A DNA stretch of 46,646 nt from Bacteroides sp. (GCA_014801485.1 JAAVEC010000015.1:1-46646); one strand, 5' to 3'. Counted from the first letter of the stretch, positions 27,551-37,708 are shown. Notes: a model not told the origin generated them from the sequence alone. Program-made: numbers and translations.

Positions 27551-27558
27551 TATATTTG
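27551..27558 (+). promoter_or_regulatory. -7 box TATATTTG upstream of yicC
   Basis: AAAAAATAGCTATATTTGCT, about 26 nt before the start. Confidence 0.5.
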
Positions 27559-27583
27559 CTAAAATATTCAAGCAATACGTCCT

Positions 27584-28462
27584 ATGCTGTATTCCATGAC
27601 TGGCTTCGGCAAAGCAACGGCCGAGACCGACGGTGTGAAGATCACCTTTGAAATAAAGACTCTTAACAGCAAGCAGCTCGACCTCACGCTGCGCATGCCG
27701 GGCGCTTTCCGTGCGCGCGAGGCTGCTGTGCGCGATATGATAGGTTCCGCCCTTGAGCGCGGAAAAATCGAGGCTTCGGCTTCTATGGAGCAAGCCGCCG
27801 GAGCGGCCTCGGTGGAGCTCGACCCGGATGCGCTCGCCGCCTACAAGGCTCAGATCGAGCGCACCTCGGAGGCACTGGGCATCCCGGTGCCCGACAACTG
27901 GTTTGGCCTCCTGCTGCGCATGCCCGATGTGTATCGCGCCGTGGCTCCTGCCGATAGCAGCGAAGCCGAATGGAAGGCCATGACCACGGCTCTCGAAGGC
28001 GCCGCAGCTGCCTGCATGGCCCACCGACGTGCCGAGGGCGAGCGCCTGGAAGCCTTCTTCAACGAGCGCATCGACGGTATCGCCGCCCTGCTGGCGCAAG
28101 TGGATGCCTTCGAGGCCGAGCGCGTGCCGCGCATCCGCGCACGCATCGAAGAGGGCCTCGCCAAGCTGGCCGGAATCGACTACGACCGCGGGCGCCTTGA
28201 GCAGGAAATGATTTTCTATATCGAGAAGCTCGACGTGAACGAGGAAAAGCAGCGCCTCACCCAGCATCTGCACTACTTCCGCGACACGATGGCTGCGCCC
28301 GGCCTTTCCCACGGCAAGAAACTGGGCTTTATCGCCCAGGAAATGGGACGCGAAATCAACACCCTGGGCTCCAAGAGCAATCATGCCGAGATGCAACGCC
28401 TCGTGGTGGAGATGAAAGACATCCTCGAACAAATCAAAGAACAGGTGCTCAACGTATTATGA
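27584..28462 (+). CDS. yicC: YicC/YloC family endoribonuclease
   Basis: MLYSMTGFGKATAETDGVKITFEIKTLNSKQLDLTLRMP; C-terminal GREINTLGSKSNHAEMQRLVVEMKDILEQIKEQVLNV. Confidence 0.94.
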   Translation: MLYSMTGFGKATAETDGVKITFEIKTLNSKQLDLTLRMPGAFRAREAAVRDMIGSALERGKIEASASMEQAAGAASVELDPDALAAYKAQIERTSEALGIPVPDNWFGLLLRMPDVYRAVAPADSSEAEWKAMTTALEGAAAACMAHRRAEGERLEAFFNERIDGIAALLAQVDAFEAERVPRIRARIEEGLAKLAGIDYDRGRLEQEMIFYIEKLDVNEEKQRLTQHLHYFRDTMAAPGLSHGKKLGFIAQEMGREINTLGSKSNHAEMQRLVVEMKDILEQIKEQVLNVL

Positions 28463-29037
28463 ACAAGCAAGGAAAAATCGTGGTGCTCTCCGCCCCCTCC
28501 GGTTGCGGCAAAAGCACAATCATTGGCCGACTGCTGCAAGAGCCCGACGCCCTGCCGCTGCAATTCTCTGTTTCGGCCACCAACCGGCAGCCTCGCCAGG
28601 GCGAGGTGGACGGCGTGAACTACCACTTCCTCTCCACCGACGATTTCCGCGACGCCGTGCAGGCCGGCGACTTCATCGAATGGGAAGAAGTGTATCCGGG
28701 ACGCTACTACGGCACTCTGCGCCGCGAAATCGACAGCAAGATAGCTGCCGGCTACAACGTGGTGCTCGACATCGACGTGAAAGGCGCCCTCAACGTGAAG
28801 CGCATCTACGGCGACCAGGCCCTCACGCTCTTCATCCAGCCCCCGAGCGTGGACGAGTTGCGCCGCCGCCTTGAGGCACGGGCCACGGATGCACCCGACG
28901 TGATCGACCAGCGCGTGGGAAAGGCCGAGTATGAGCTCAGTTTCGCACCGCAATTCGACGCTTCCGTGGTGAACGACGACCTTGACCGAGCCGTGGAAGA
29001 CGCACGCAACATAATTAACAATCACCTTTACCGCTAA
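28459..29037 (+). CDS. gmk: Guanylate kinase
   Basis: KIVVLSAPSGCGKSTIIGRLL P-loop; SVSATNRQPRQGEVDGVNYHFLS. Confidence 0.96.
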   Translation: MNKQGKIVVLSAPSGCGKSTIIGRLLQEPDALPLQFSVSATNRQPRQGEVDGVNYHFLSTDDFRDAVQAGDFIEWEEVYPGRYYGTLRREIDSKIAAGYNVVLDIDVKGALNVKRIYGDQALTLFIQPPSVDELRRRLEARATDAPDVIDQRVGKAEYELSFAPQFDASVVNDDLDRAVEDARNIINNHLYR

Positions 29038-29621
29038 TGCCCACACACGAAACCATCGGACTCCTGGGCGGCTCATTCAATCCCGTCCATGCCGGCCACA
29101 TGATGCTGGCCTCCTACCTCACGCAATGGGGATACGTCGACAAGGTGTGGCTCACGCTTTCGCCGCGAAATCCCCTTAAAGATCCCGCGGGACTGCTGCC
29201 CGACACCCGCCGCCTGGCCATGCTCACCATCGCCACCAAGGGTGCCGACCGCATCGCCACCTGCGACATAGAGCTGTCTATGCCGCGCCCCAACTACACC
29301 ATCAACACCCTCGACCTGCTGGCGCGCCGATACCCCACAAAGCGCTTCAAGCTCATCATAGGCAGCGACAACTGGCAGATTTTCGACAAGTGGCGCGAGG
29401 CCGAACGCATCCTCGATGAATACGGCGTGATCGTGTATCCGCGCCCGGGATATCCCGTGGAAGACGGCAACGTGGACGGCATGGAACTGGTGTCGCCCAT
29501 CACGGCCGATATCAGCAGCACTCAGGTGCGTGATGCCATAGCTCGCGGCCGCGACATGACCTACTTCCTGCCACCCGGCGTGTATAAGTATATCGTCGAC
29601 AATAAACTCTACAAGAAATGA
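29037..29621 (+). CDS. nadD: Nicotinate-nucleotide adenylyltransferase
   Basis: IGLLGGSFNPVHAGHMMLASYL; IIGSDNWQIFDKW; ADISSTQVRDAI. Confidence 0.95.
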   Translation: MPTHETIGLLGGSFNPVHAGHMMLASYLTQWGYVDKVWLTLSPRNPLKDPAGLLPDTRRLAMLTIATKGADRIATCDIELSMPRPNYTINTLDLLARRYPTKRFKLIIGSDNWQIFDKWREAERILDEYGVIVYPRPGYPVEDGNVDGMELVSPITADISSTQVRDAIARGRDMTYFLPPGVYKYIVDNKLYKK

Positions 29622-30127
29622 GTATCCTCCAGCCCGGCGAGCTGGCCTTCCTGGCCCTCGCCAATGAATATTGCGCCACACTGGAAAGCGCGCGCGACAC
29701 CGATCGCGAGAGCTTCACCGCAGCCATGCTGCGCCTGCTGCCCCGCATCTATATAGCCGCCTCCGACCTGCGACGCGACGATACGGCAATGACGGACGCT
29801 CTCGTGGCCGACGCTCTCGAAGAAGAGTACTACGACGCCGTGCGCGACGCCGTGGCCGCCCTCATGGGCGAGGACGACACCTATCTCGAAGTGTTTGAAG
29901 AGGATATGAAATATAGCGACACGCCCATAGGCGCCAGCGTGGCCGAGGGCCTCGCCGACTTGTTCCAGGTGCTCTACAACATAGTGCAGACCGCCCGCGA
30001 CGCCACGCCTGAGCTCATCTCGGAACTTATGCCCGTGGTGCGCGAAGACTTTGCCGCCTACTGGAGCCAGACACTCTGCAACGTGCTCCGCGCAATCAAC
30101 AAAATCCACTACTCCGACGCAATATGA
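29618..30127 (+). CDS. DUF5063 domain protein
   Basis: 169 aa helical acidic protein; MSILQPGELAFLALANEYCATLESA... recognised family pattern in Bacteroidales. Confidence 0.65.
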   Translation: MSILQPGELAFLALANEYCATLESARDTDRESFTAAMLRLLPRIYIAASDLRRDDTAMTDALVADALEEEYYDAVRDAVAALMGEDDTYLEVFEEDMKYSDTPIGASVAEGLADLFQVLYNIVQTARDATPELISELMPVVREDFAAYWSQTLCNVLRAINKIHYSDAI

Positions 30128-31419
30128 CACACTCCGGCCTTATCGACGATCTCAAAACCTTCCTGGACGCATCGCCCGTCAACTTCCTGGCCGTGGCCGA
30201 ACTGCGCCGCCGCCTCGAAGCCGCAGGCTTCACCGAGCTGCGCGCCACCGACCCGTGGACCATCCGCCCGGGCGCGCGCCACTACGTCACCGCCAACGGC
30301 TCGGCACTCTTTGCCTTCATCGCCGGCGACGCGCCCGCCCATGCCGGCGTGCGCATCATCTCGGCCCACAGCGATTCGCCATGCTTCCGCGTGAAGCCTG
30401 AATGCGAGATTATTTGCGACGGCGGCATCGTGAAACTCAACACCGAAGTGTATGGCGGCCCGATTCTTTACACCTGGTTTGACCGCCCTCTGTCGCTGGC
30501 CGGCCGCGCCATCCTGCGCAGCAACGATGTGCTCCGGCCCGAGCACCGCACCGTGGTGTTTCGTCGCCCGCTGCTGGTGATCCCGCACCTGGCCATCCAC
30601 TTCAACCGCAGCGTAAATGAGGGAAATCCCCTCAGCCGCCAGAAAGACATGCTGCCCGTGCTGGGCCGCGTGGACAACCCCTCCGAGGCTAAAGGACTGA
30701 TACGCTGCCTCGTGGCCGCCGAGCTGGGCGTGGAGCCCGGCGATGTGCTCGACTTCGACCTCTCGCTCTACACCGTGGAAGGCGCGTCGCTGGCCGGCCT
30801 CAACGAAGAGTTCATCACCTCGGGCCGTCTCGACGACCTGAGCATGGTGCATGCCGCCCTATCGGCGCTCCTTGCTTCTGAAGGCAGCGGCGCCACGCGA
30901 GTGATGGCTATCTTCGACAACGAGGAGACCGGATCCGGCACCAAGCAGGGCGCCGCATCGCCCGTGCTTGAGCAATTGCTCCGCCGCCTTTGCTCTGCAC
31001 TCGGTGGCAGCGATGAAGACTACTACCGCTCCATCGCAGCCTCGTTCATGATATCGGCCGACAACGCCCATGGCGTGCATCCCAACTACGTGGAGAAGTA
31101 CGACCCCACCAATCATCCCGTGCTGGGCGGCGGACCGGTGATCAAAATCAACGCCAACTGCAAGTACATGACCGATGCCGATTCGGCCGCGGTATTTGCC
31201 GGCGTGTGCGAGCGCGCAGGAGTGCCCGTGCAGTACTTCGTGAACCACAGCGACGTGGCCGGAGGCTCCACGCTGGGCAACATCCTCACGTCGCAGATTC
31301 CGCTGCGCGGAGTCGACATGGGAGCGGCCGTGTGGGCCATGCACTCGGCGCGCGAGACTGCCTCCGTGGCCGACCACGTCTTCACCGTGCGCGCATTTAC
31401 GGAATTTTTCAACTGCTGA
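30124..31419 (+). CDS. M18 family aminopeptidase
   Basis: IISAHSDSPCFRVKP; GRLDDLSMVHAAL; FDNEETGSGTKQGA; FMISADNAHGVHPNY. Confidence 0.93.
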   Translation: MTHSGLIDDLKTFLDASPVNFLAVAELRRRLEAAGFTELRATDPWTIRPGARHYVTANGSALFAFIAGDAPAHAGVRIISAHSDSPCFRVKPECEIICDGGIVKLNTEVYGGPILYTWFDRPLSLAGRAILRSNDVLRPEHRTVVFRRPLLVIPHLAIHFNRSVNEGNPLSRQKDMLPVLGRVDNPSEAKGLIRCLVAAELGVEPGDVLDFDLSLYTVEGASLAGLNEEFITSGRLDDLSMVHAALSALLASEGSGATRVMAIFDNEETGSGTKQGAASPVLEQLLRRLCSALGGSDEDYYRSIAASFMISADNAHGVHPNYVEKYDPTNHPVLGGGPVIKINANCKYMTDADSAAVFAGVCERAGVPVQYFVNHSDVAGGSTLGNILTSQIPLRGVDMGAAVWAMHSARETASVADHVFTVRAFTEFFNC

Positions 31420-31434
31420 GTCAAGAAAAAATGC

Positions 31435-31442
31435 TAAATTTG
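31435..31442 (+). promoter_or_regulatory. -7 box TAAATTTG upstream of DUF4199 gene
   Basis: GAAAAAATGCTAAATTTG. Confidence 0.5.
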
Positions 31443-31474
31443 CGGCCGTGAAGAGCGATGATGAAATACGCCGG

Positions 31475-31990
31475 ATGAGTGTCTACCGCCGCGGCGCGCG
31501 AGACGGCGCGTGGATGGGGCTGGTGCTTTGCGGCCTCTTTGCATCCTGGGCACTCTCGATGCGCAGCCCGCTGGCATCCGTGGCATTCATGGTGCTGGCA
31601 CTCGCCGTGCCGGTGCTGGCCTGCATGCAACTGCGCCGCAGCTTCCGCATCGACATGGGCATGAGCACGCTCTCGGCGCTGTGGATGCAGGGCATCTGCA
31701 CTTTCTTCTTCGGCACACTGCTCATGGCTGCGCTGGCCCTCGTGTGGCTGCGCTGGTGGCAACCGGGGCTCATTCAAGACTCGCTGCTGCAGGCCGCCGA
31801 CGTCTACGCCGGCATCGACAATCCCGACGCCCGCAGGATGGCTGCCGACGTGCACACCCTTATCGACAAGGGTATGGTGCCTCGCCCCGTAGACGTGGCG
31901 CTCTCGCTGCTATGGGGCGGAGTATTCTCAGGGTCTATTCTCTCGCTCGTGTGTGGCGCCGTGCTGCGCGCCACGGGCGCAAAAAAATAA
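31475..31990 (+). CDS. DUF4199 family membrane protein
   Basis: Four hydrophobic segments; ATG 31475 preferred to GTG 31448, which would abut the predicted transcription start. Confidence 0.7.
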   Translation: MSVYRRGARDGAWMGLVLCGLFASWALSMRSPLASVAFMVLALAVPVLACMQLRRSFRIDMGMSTLSALWMQGICTFFFGTLLMAALALVWLRWWQPGLIQDSLLQAADVYAGIDNPDARRMAADVHTLIDKGMVPRPVDVALSLLWGGVFSGSILSLVCGAVLRATGAKK

Positions 31991-32010
31991 AACACTCACA
32001 AGCACAGGAT

Positions 32011-32976
32011 ATGGACATATCAGTTGTAGTGCCCCTTTTCAACGAAGCCGAATCGCTGCCCGAGCTTGAGCAATGGATCGAGCGCGTGATGAAAGAGCAT
32101 GGCTTCAGCTACGAAATAATATTTGTGAACGACGGCAGCACCGACGATTCCTGGCAGGTGATCGAGCGGCTCGCCGCCGCCAATCCCGCCGTGCGAGGCG
32201 TGTGCTTCCGCCGCAACTACGGCAAGAGCCCGGCCCTGAACGTGGGCTTCCGCAAGGCCAAGGGCGATGTGGTGATCACCATGGACGCCGACCTGCAGGA
32301 CTCGCCCGACGAGATTCCCGAGCTCTACAATATGATCACCCGCGATGGCTACGACCTTGTGAGCGGCTATAAGCAGAAGCGCTACGACCCCCTGAGCAAG
32401 ACCATACCCACCAAGCTCTTCAACGCCACGGCACGCCGCGTGAGCGGAATTCACAACCTGCACGACTTCAACTGCGGCCTCAAGGCCTACAAAAGCAAGG
32501 TGGTGAAGCACATCGAAGTGTATGGCGACATGCACCGCTATATTCCCTACCTGGCCAAGCTGGCAGGCTTCAACCGCATAGGCGAGAAGGTGGTGCAGCA
32601 CCGGGCACGCAAGTATGGCAAGACCAAATTCGGCCTCGACCGCTTCGTCAACGGCTATCTCGACCTGATGACGCTGTGGTTCACCGGCAAATTCGGCGGC
32701 AAACCCATGCACTTCTTCGGCCTTGTGGGCTCGCTCATGTTCTTCCTGGGCCTGGTGGCCACGGCCATCGTGGGCTTCGGCAAGCTCTACCACATGCACG
32801 CCGGCCACCCCTACTCGCTCGTGACCGATTCGCCCTACTTCTATCTGGCTCTCACTCTCATGCTGCTGGGCTCGCAGATGTTTCTCGCCGGCTTCGTGGG
32901 CGAACTCGTGGCCCGAAACGCCCCCGGCCGCAACCACTACGAAATAGACTCTGAAATCAACACCGATAAAGACTAA
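32011..32976 (+). CDS. GT2 family glycosyltransferase (DPM1/ArnC-like) with two C-terminal TM helices
   Basis: MDISVVVPLFNEAESLPELEQWI; IIFVNDGSTDDSW; DVVITMDADLQDSPDEIPEL. Confidence 0.94.
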   Translation: MDISVVVPLFNEAESLPELEQWIERVMKEHGFSYEIIFVNDGSTDDSWQVIERLAAANPAVRGVCFRRNYGKSPALNVGFRKAKGDVVITMDADLQDSPDEIPELYNMITRDGYDLVSGYKQKRYDPLSKTIPTKLFNATARRVSGIHNLHDFNCGLKAYKSKVVKHIEVYGDMHRYIPYLAKLAGFNRIGEKVVQHRARKYGKTKFGLDRFVNGYLDLMTLWFTGKFGGKPMHFFGLVGSLMFFLGLVATAIVGFGKLYHMHAGHPYSLVTDSPYFYLALTLMLLGSQMFLAGFVGELVARNAPGRNHYEIDSEINTDKD

Positions 32977-32985
32977 TCACAGGAT

Positions 32986-33528
32986 ATGCAACTCAATTCA
33001 TTCGCCCAATTTGCCAGCCTCGTGGACTCGCGCCACAGCTGCCGCCGATATAAAGACACCCCCGTGGGCCGCGACCTCATCCGCACGGTGCTCGACACCG
33101 CACGCCTCGCCCCATCGGCCTGCAACCGCCAGCCCTGGAGCTTCATCGTGCTCGAAGGCGAGGAAGGCAGGGAAATAGCCTTTGAAGCTTATCGCCGCGA
33201 CTGGATCAAGGAAGCGCCGGTATTTATCATCGTGTGCGGCCACCACGACGAAGCATGGCTTCGCCCGGCCGACGGCAAAGACCACACCGACGTGGACGTG
33301 GCCATCGCCACCGAGCATATCTGCCTCACGGCCACCACTCTGGGGCTGGGCACCTGCTGGGTGTGCAATTTCGACCCGGCCGTGCTGCGCGAGGCCCTGG
33401 CCCTGCCCGAAGGCGTAGAACCCGTGGCCATTATCCCCCTGGGCTATCCCGGCTACGACGATAAGGCACCTGCGCGTGTGCGCAAGCAGCTCGACGAAAT
33501 TGTGCAATGGGGTGTAAAGAAGGACTGA
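32986..33528 (+). CDS. Nitroreductase family protein
   Basis: DSRHSCRRYKDTPVGRDLIRTVLDTARLAPSACNRQPWSFIVL. Confidence 0.92.
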   Translation: MQLNSFAQFASLVDSRHSCRRYKDTPVGRDLIRTVLDTARLAPSACNRQPWSFIVLEGEEGREIAFEAYRRDWIKEAPVFIIVCGHHDEAWLRPADGKDHTDVDVAIATEHICLTATTLGLGTCWVCNFDPAVLREALALPEGVEPVAIIPLGYPGYDDKAPARVRKQLDEIVQWGVKKD

Positions 33529-34019
33529 CAGCCCTTGCGGCAACCATTGCCCTTGCTGCGTGCAACACCAGCGGATGCCTCGACAACCGCAGCGCGCTGC
33601 CCCTGGCCGAGTTCCGATCCTCGGCCACCGATGCCGCTATCTACGTGGACTCCCTCGAAGTGGCCGGCGTGGACGCTCCTGAGGGAGCCGTGCTGAGCGA
33701 GTTTACCACCCGCAAGAGTCAGCTCTATCTGCCTATGCGCTCCACGGCATCATCCACGGCGTGGCGCTTCATCTACCGCCAGAAAGCACTCGACTTCGAG
33801 GAACTCATCGACACCGTGGCATTTCACTATGCCAGTATCCCCTACTTCGCATCCGAGGAATGCGGTGCCACCTATCGCTACCGCGTGGAGCGCGTGGCCA
33901 CCACCCACCACCTTATCGACAGCGTGGTGATGGCCGATTCGCTCATCACCAACGTCGACAAGGTGAGCGTCCTCGTCTATTTCCGCACATCCACCGGGGA
34001 GGGTGAAGGCGAGCAATGA
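33507..34019 (+). CDS. DUF6452 family putative lipoprotein
   Basis: IALAACNTSGCLDNRSALPLAEFRSS; overlaps nitroreductase 3' end and precedes DUF6048. Confidence 0.7.
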   Translation: MGCKEGLTALAATIALAACNTSGCLDNRSALPLAEFRSSATDAAIYVDSLEVAGVDAPEGAVLSEFTTRKSQLYLPMRSTASSTAWRFIYRQKALDFEELIDTVAFHYASIPYFASEECGATYRYRVERVATTHHLIDSVVMADSLITNVDKVSVLVYFRTSTGEGEGEQ

Positions 34020-34918
34020 AGCACGCAGCACGCATCGCGATAGCGGCGTTGATATGCCTGGCATGGGTGCTTCCGGCGCAGGCACAGAGGCGTATCACGC
34101 CCGTCAACACCGCTGCCACCGCCACGCAGAGCCTCAACGAGCTCAAGGACGACACCGCCCACATCAACGCACAGCGCCGGGAGCGCTCCAGCAGCTACGT
34201 AAACGACGCCGGCATGGTAGTGTGGGTCGACACCATCACGGGCGATCAGTGGGTGGATTCCATGGCGCCGCGTGCCGGTATCCCCAAGATGCAGTACCCG
34301 CTGCTTCAATCCTTATCGGTGGGCGTCGATATCTGGGACGCCGCCATGCGCCTCTTCGGGCAGGATTTCGGGCTCGTGGGATTCTCGGCTGAGCTCAACC
34401 TGCACAACCGCTACATACCGGTGTTTGAGGCCGGCCTGGGCACGGCATCGCACCGCCCCTCAGGCATGGGCTACGACTACCATTCGCCCGTGGCGCCCTA
34501 CTTCCGCATAGGCGCCAACTACAATTTCCTCTACAACAGCAATCCCTCCTACATGCTGGTGGCCGGCGTGCGCTACGGCTTCTCGGCCTTCAACTGGGAG
34601 GTGAAGGACATTGACGTTGAGTCATCGTACTGGGACGAGAACGCCGTAGCGGCCATCCCGTCGCAGAAAGCCACGGCCGGCTGGCTGGAACTGTGCTTCG
34701 GATTGCGTGTGAAACTTGCCGGCCCCGTCTCGGCAGGCTGGATGCTTAAGTATCACTCCATGATGCACTGCACCAAGGGCCCGCACGGCTCGCCCTACTA
34801 TGTGCCGGGCTATGGCTCGCGCAGCGGCGCTCTCACGGGCGCGTTCTACGTCACCTACACGTTGCCCTTCCGGCACAAGTCCAAGGATCCCGCGCCGGAT
34901 ACCGACATTGAAAAATAA
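34016..34918 (+). CDS. DUF6048 family outer membrane-like protein
   Basis: Signal peptide; SVGVDIWDAAMRLFGQDFGLVGFSAELNLHNRYIPVFEAGLGTA. Confidence 0.75.
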   Translation: MKHAARIAIAALICLAWVLPAQAQRRITPVNTAATATQSLNELKDDTAHINAQRRERSSSYVNDAGMVVWVDTITGDQWVDSMAPRAGIPKMQYPLLQSLSVGVDIWDAAMRLFGQDFGLVGFSAELNLHNRYIPVFEAGLGTASHRPSGMGYDYHSPVAPYFRIGANYNFLYNSNPSYMLVAGVRYGFSAFNWEVKDIDVESSYWDENAVAAIPSQKATAGWLELCFGLRVKLAGPVSAGWMLKYHSMMHCTKGPHGSPYYVPGYGSRSGALTGAFYVTYTLPFRHKSKDPAPDTDIEK

Positions 34919-34990
34919 TAGCCTGCGCAACAGCGTTTATTGACGAAGTGGCAGCCAAACGTATTTTTATCCTTTTGAATAATTCTGCGC

Positions 34991-35412
34991 ATGGATTCCC
35001 AATCCACGAAGCAGAATATCAGTCTGCATATCAGGAACATTTATAAAGAACGGGAATTAGAGGAAACGGCAACTGTCAAGGAATACTTGACAGTTCAAAA
35101 GGAAGGATTATAGTTCTCGACAATTATATTGACGATACCGTTTTGAATCAATTATCAAAGCGCAGCCCCGGTGTGCCGGTAGATATATATGACGGACATA
35201 TCTCCGTGCAGCTGCGTCAGGATGTGGAGAAACACAATGAGCAATATCCGGGCGTAACTCTTCACAAGTACACCAAAGCCCATGACCGATTCCTGATAAT
35301 TGATGAAGACGTATACCACATAGGGGCGTCCCTGAAAGATCTTGGCAAGAAATTATTTGCCTTTTCAAAGATGGAAGTAATGACGGGATCGGAACTTATA
35401 GCGAGACTATAA
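34991..35412 (+). pseudogene. RhuM/ORF6N-type protein remnant (truncated start, internal deletion, frameshift)
   Basis: Frame 1 MDSQSTKQNISLHIRNIYKERELEETATVKEYLTVQKEGL*; frame 2 SKGRIIVLDNYIDDTVLNQLSKRSPGVPVDIYDGHISVQLRQDVEKHNEQYPGVTLHKYTKAHDRFLIIDEDVYHIGASLKDLGKKLFAFSKMEV. Confidence 0.72.
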
Positions 35413-35434
35413 CCCTCAAAATACAACCCGAATC

Positions 35435-35971
35435 CTATTCCACCTCGAATATCGAGAAATTCACCGAGCCATAGGCGCGATGCTCGCGAAAGCCGGGCAA
35501 CCCCGAGAAATCGTGGGAGCGGTTGTGCTCCACAATCACTATGGTGCCGGGGTGAAGCATCTTCGAGCCCAGGATGGCACCGGGCACTTCGCCGAAACCG
35601 GGCATATCGTAGGGAGGGTCGGCAAAAATCACGTCGAACGTGGCTGTGCACGTTTCCACGAAGCGCAATGCATCGCCGCGCACAAGGCGCAGATTGGTGG
35701 CATTAAGCTGTTGAGCCACCTTGCGGATGAAATTGTATGGCACCGAGGCTTTCTCCACAGCTGTGACTTCGGCACAGCCGCGCGACAGAAATTCAAAGCT
35801 GATGGCACCCGTGCCGGCAAAGAGATCGAGGGCGGTAGCGCCCTCAAGGTCGATCATGTTGTCGAGCACGTTGAAAATATTCTCGCGCGCAAAGTCGGTG
35901 GTGGGACGCGCAGATATATTGCCGGGCACGTCGAAGCGCCTGCGGCCGTATTTACCTCGTATTATTCGCAT
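35435..35971 (-). CDS. rsmD: 16S rRNA (guanine966-N2)-methyltransferase
   Basis: [62 protein letters not shown]. Confidence 0.94.
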   Translation of the reverse strand: MRIIRGKYGRRRFDVPGNISARPTTDFARENIFNVLDNMIDLEGATALDLFAGTGAISFEFLSRGCAEVTAVEKASVPYNFIRKVAQQLNATNLRLVRGDALRFVETCTATFDVIFADPPYDMPGFGEVPGAILGSKMLHPGTIVIVEHNRSHDFSGLPGFREHRAYGSVNFSIFEVE

Positions 35972-36810
35972 AGCGGAAGTATTATCAGGGGGAAAGGTGT
36001 ATCGGGAGTGGCGCCTTCGGCCGGCATACCGGCCGGGATTGTCCACTCGGTGACGTGCGGAGCAAAGGCCCTGAGTGCCTCTACGAGTGCGCCTCGGGGC
36101 GCTTGGGTTCCGGCCACACAGAACTGCGTGGTGCCTCCGGCTATTCCACACACCTGCGCCAGCGCAGCGGCATAATAAGCCATATCGTCGGCGGCGGTGC
36201 ATCGGTAGGAAGTGGCACCCAGCAGGCGCGCTTCGCTGCCGAAAGCCATAAGGTCGACACCGCCGGCGCTTGCCACGGCGCAGACACAGGGCGCATTCCC
36301 GGCACGGCGCTTCGCCGCGAAATAGGAGAGCTCCGGCACGAGCACGTGCATCACGCGAGCCTCCGGGAAAGTGCGCCCGATGAAGGCGCGCACATCGGCA
36401 GGCAGCGTGGTGAGCACCGCCGCTCCGGTGCCGCCCACGGGCGTGGCCACCAGAGCCTGCTTATGCTCCGGGCGCGGCCATAGCAGCGAGGCTGCCGCGT
36501 CGACCGACTCGGGCTCGGAGGCCACAGCGGCCGGAAGCACGGAAAACTGCGGCGTGCTCACGAGCAGCGTCACGGCATCAAAGTCGGCGAGCAGCAGCGG
36601 ATTGTCGTACACAGCCTCCTCCAGCGCGCGCAACGGCTCCACCCCCTGCTGCAACTCGATGCTGCGGCAAAGCATGGGCTCGTCGGCCACGGTGCTCACG
36701 GCCACCACATCGAGCGTAGAGGCACCTGCATCAAGCAGCATCCCGAGACGCCAGAGGCGGGGGTTGGCGATGGCCTTGGCCTGGAGTATGTCGGGCGCGT
36801 CGCTCATCAA
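35962..36810 (-). CDS. DUF3822 family protein
   Basis: 282 aa, immediately upstream of and overlapping rsmD; ASKHA-like fold pattern typical of DUF3822. Confidence 0.75.
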   Translation of the reverse strand: MMSDAPDILQAKAIANPRLWRLGMLLDAGASTLDVVAVSTVADEPMLCRSIELQQGVEPLRALEEAVYDNPLLLADFDAVTLLVSTPQFSVLPAAVASEPESVDAAASLLWPRPEHKQALVATPVGGTGAAVLTTLPADVRAFIGRTFPEARVMHVLVPELSYFAAKRRAGNAPCVCAVASAGGVDLMAFGSEARLLGATSYRCTAADDMAYYAAALAQVCGIAGGTTQFCVAGTQAPRGALVEALRAFAPHVTEWTIPAGMPAEGATPDTPFPLIILPLCE

Positions 36811-37628
36811 TATTGCTCGGAGGCGTTGGGGAAGTCGCCGGTTTTCACATCGTCGATATAGCGGCCCACGGCGCTATTGATTTCGGTGCCCAGATCGGCG
36901 TAGCGGCGTAGAAACTTGGGCGAGAAGCCCTTGTTGAGGCCCAGCATATCGTGAACCACCAGCACCTGGCCATCGCAGCCGTTGCCGGCTCCAATGCCAA
37001 TGGTGGGGATTGAGAGTTCTTCCGACACGCGCGTGGCCAGAGCCGCCGGAATCTTCTCCAGCACAAGGGCAAAGCAGCCTATTTCTTCGAGCATACGGGC
37101 ATCTGCAAGGAGTTTCTCGGCTTCGTCGTCGCTCTTGGCACGCACGGCATAGGTGCCGAATTTATTGATGCTCTGGGGCGTGAGACCCAGGTGGCCCATC
37201 ACGGGAATACCGGCCGAGAGAATGCGCTCGATGCTCTCGCGCACCTCAGAGCCACCCTCGATCTTTACGGCTTCGGCACGGCTCTCCTTCATGATGCGCA
37301 CAGCCGAGTGCAGCGCCTCAAGCGAGTCGCCCTGATAGCTGCCGAAAGGCATGTCGCACACCACGAGCGCGCGCTCCACACCACGGCTCACGCACTGGGC
37401 GTGGTAAATCATCTGGTCGAGGGTCATGGGCAGCGTGGTAGCATTGCCGGCCATAACGTTGGACGCGGAGTCGCCCACGAGGATGGCATCGATGCCTGCC
37501 TCGTCGAGCAGCTTGGCCATCGTATAGTCATAGGCCGTGAGCATAGATATCTTTTCGCCCTTCGCTTTCATGCTTATGAAACGCGAGGTGGTCACTTTCT
37601 TCTTATCGTCGGTGGTATTGGTAGACAT
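36807..37628 (-). CDS. panB: 3-methyl-2-oxobutanoate hydroxymethyltransferase
   Basis: [61 protein letters not shown]. Confidence 0.96.
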   Translation of the reverse strand: MSTNTTDDKKKVTTSRFISMKAKGEKISMLTAYDYTMAKLLDEAGIDAILVGDSASNVMAGNATTLPMTLDQMIYHAQCVSRGVERALVVCDMPFGSYQGDSLEALHSAVRIMKESRAEAVKIEGGSEVRESIERILSAGIPVMGHLGLTPQSINKFGTYAVRAKSDDEAEKLLADARMLEEIGCFALVLEKIPAALATRVSEELSIPTIGIGAGNGCDGQVLVVHDMLGLNKGFSPKFLRRYADLGTEINSAVGRYIDDVKTGDFPNASEQY

Positions 37629-37656
37629 AATATGGGTTCAAAAAGTATTATCTTGG

Positions 37657-37664
37657 CAAAATTA
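37657..37664 (-). promoter_or_regulatory. -7 box TAATTTTG of panB
   Basis: Minus strand GAAAAAATAGCTAATTTTG. Confidence 0.5.
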
Positions 37665-37708
37665 GCTATTTTTTCGCACTAATCAGCCTACATAAGCGTT
37701 TTTTTGCG

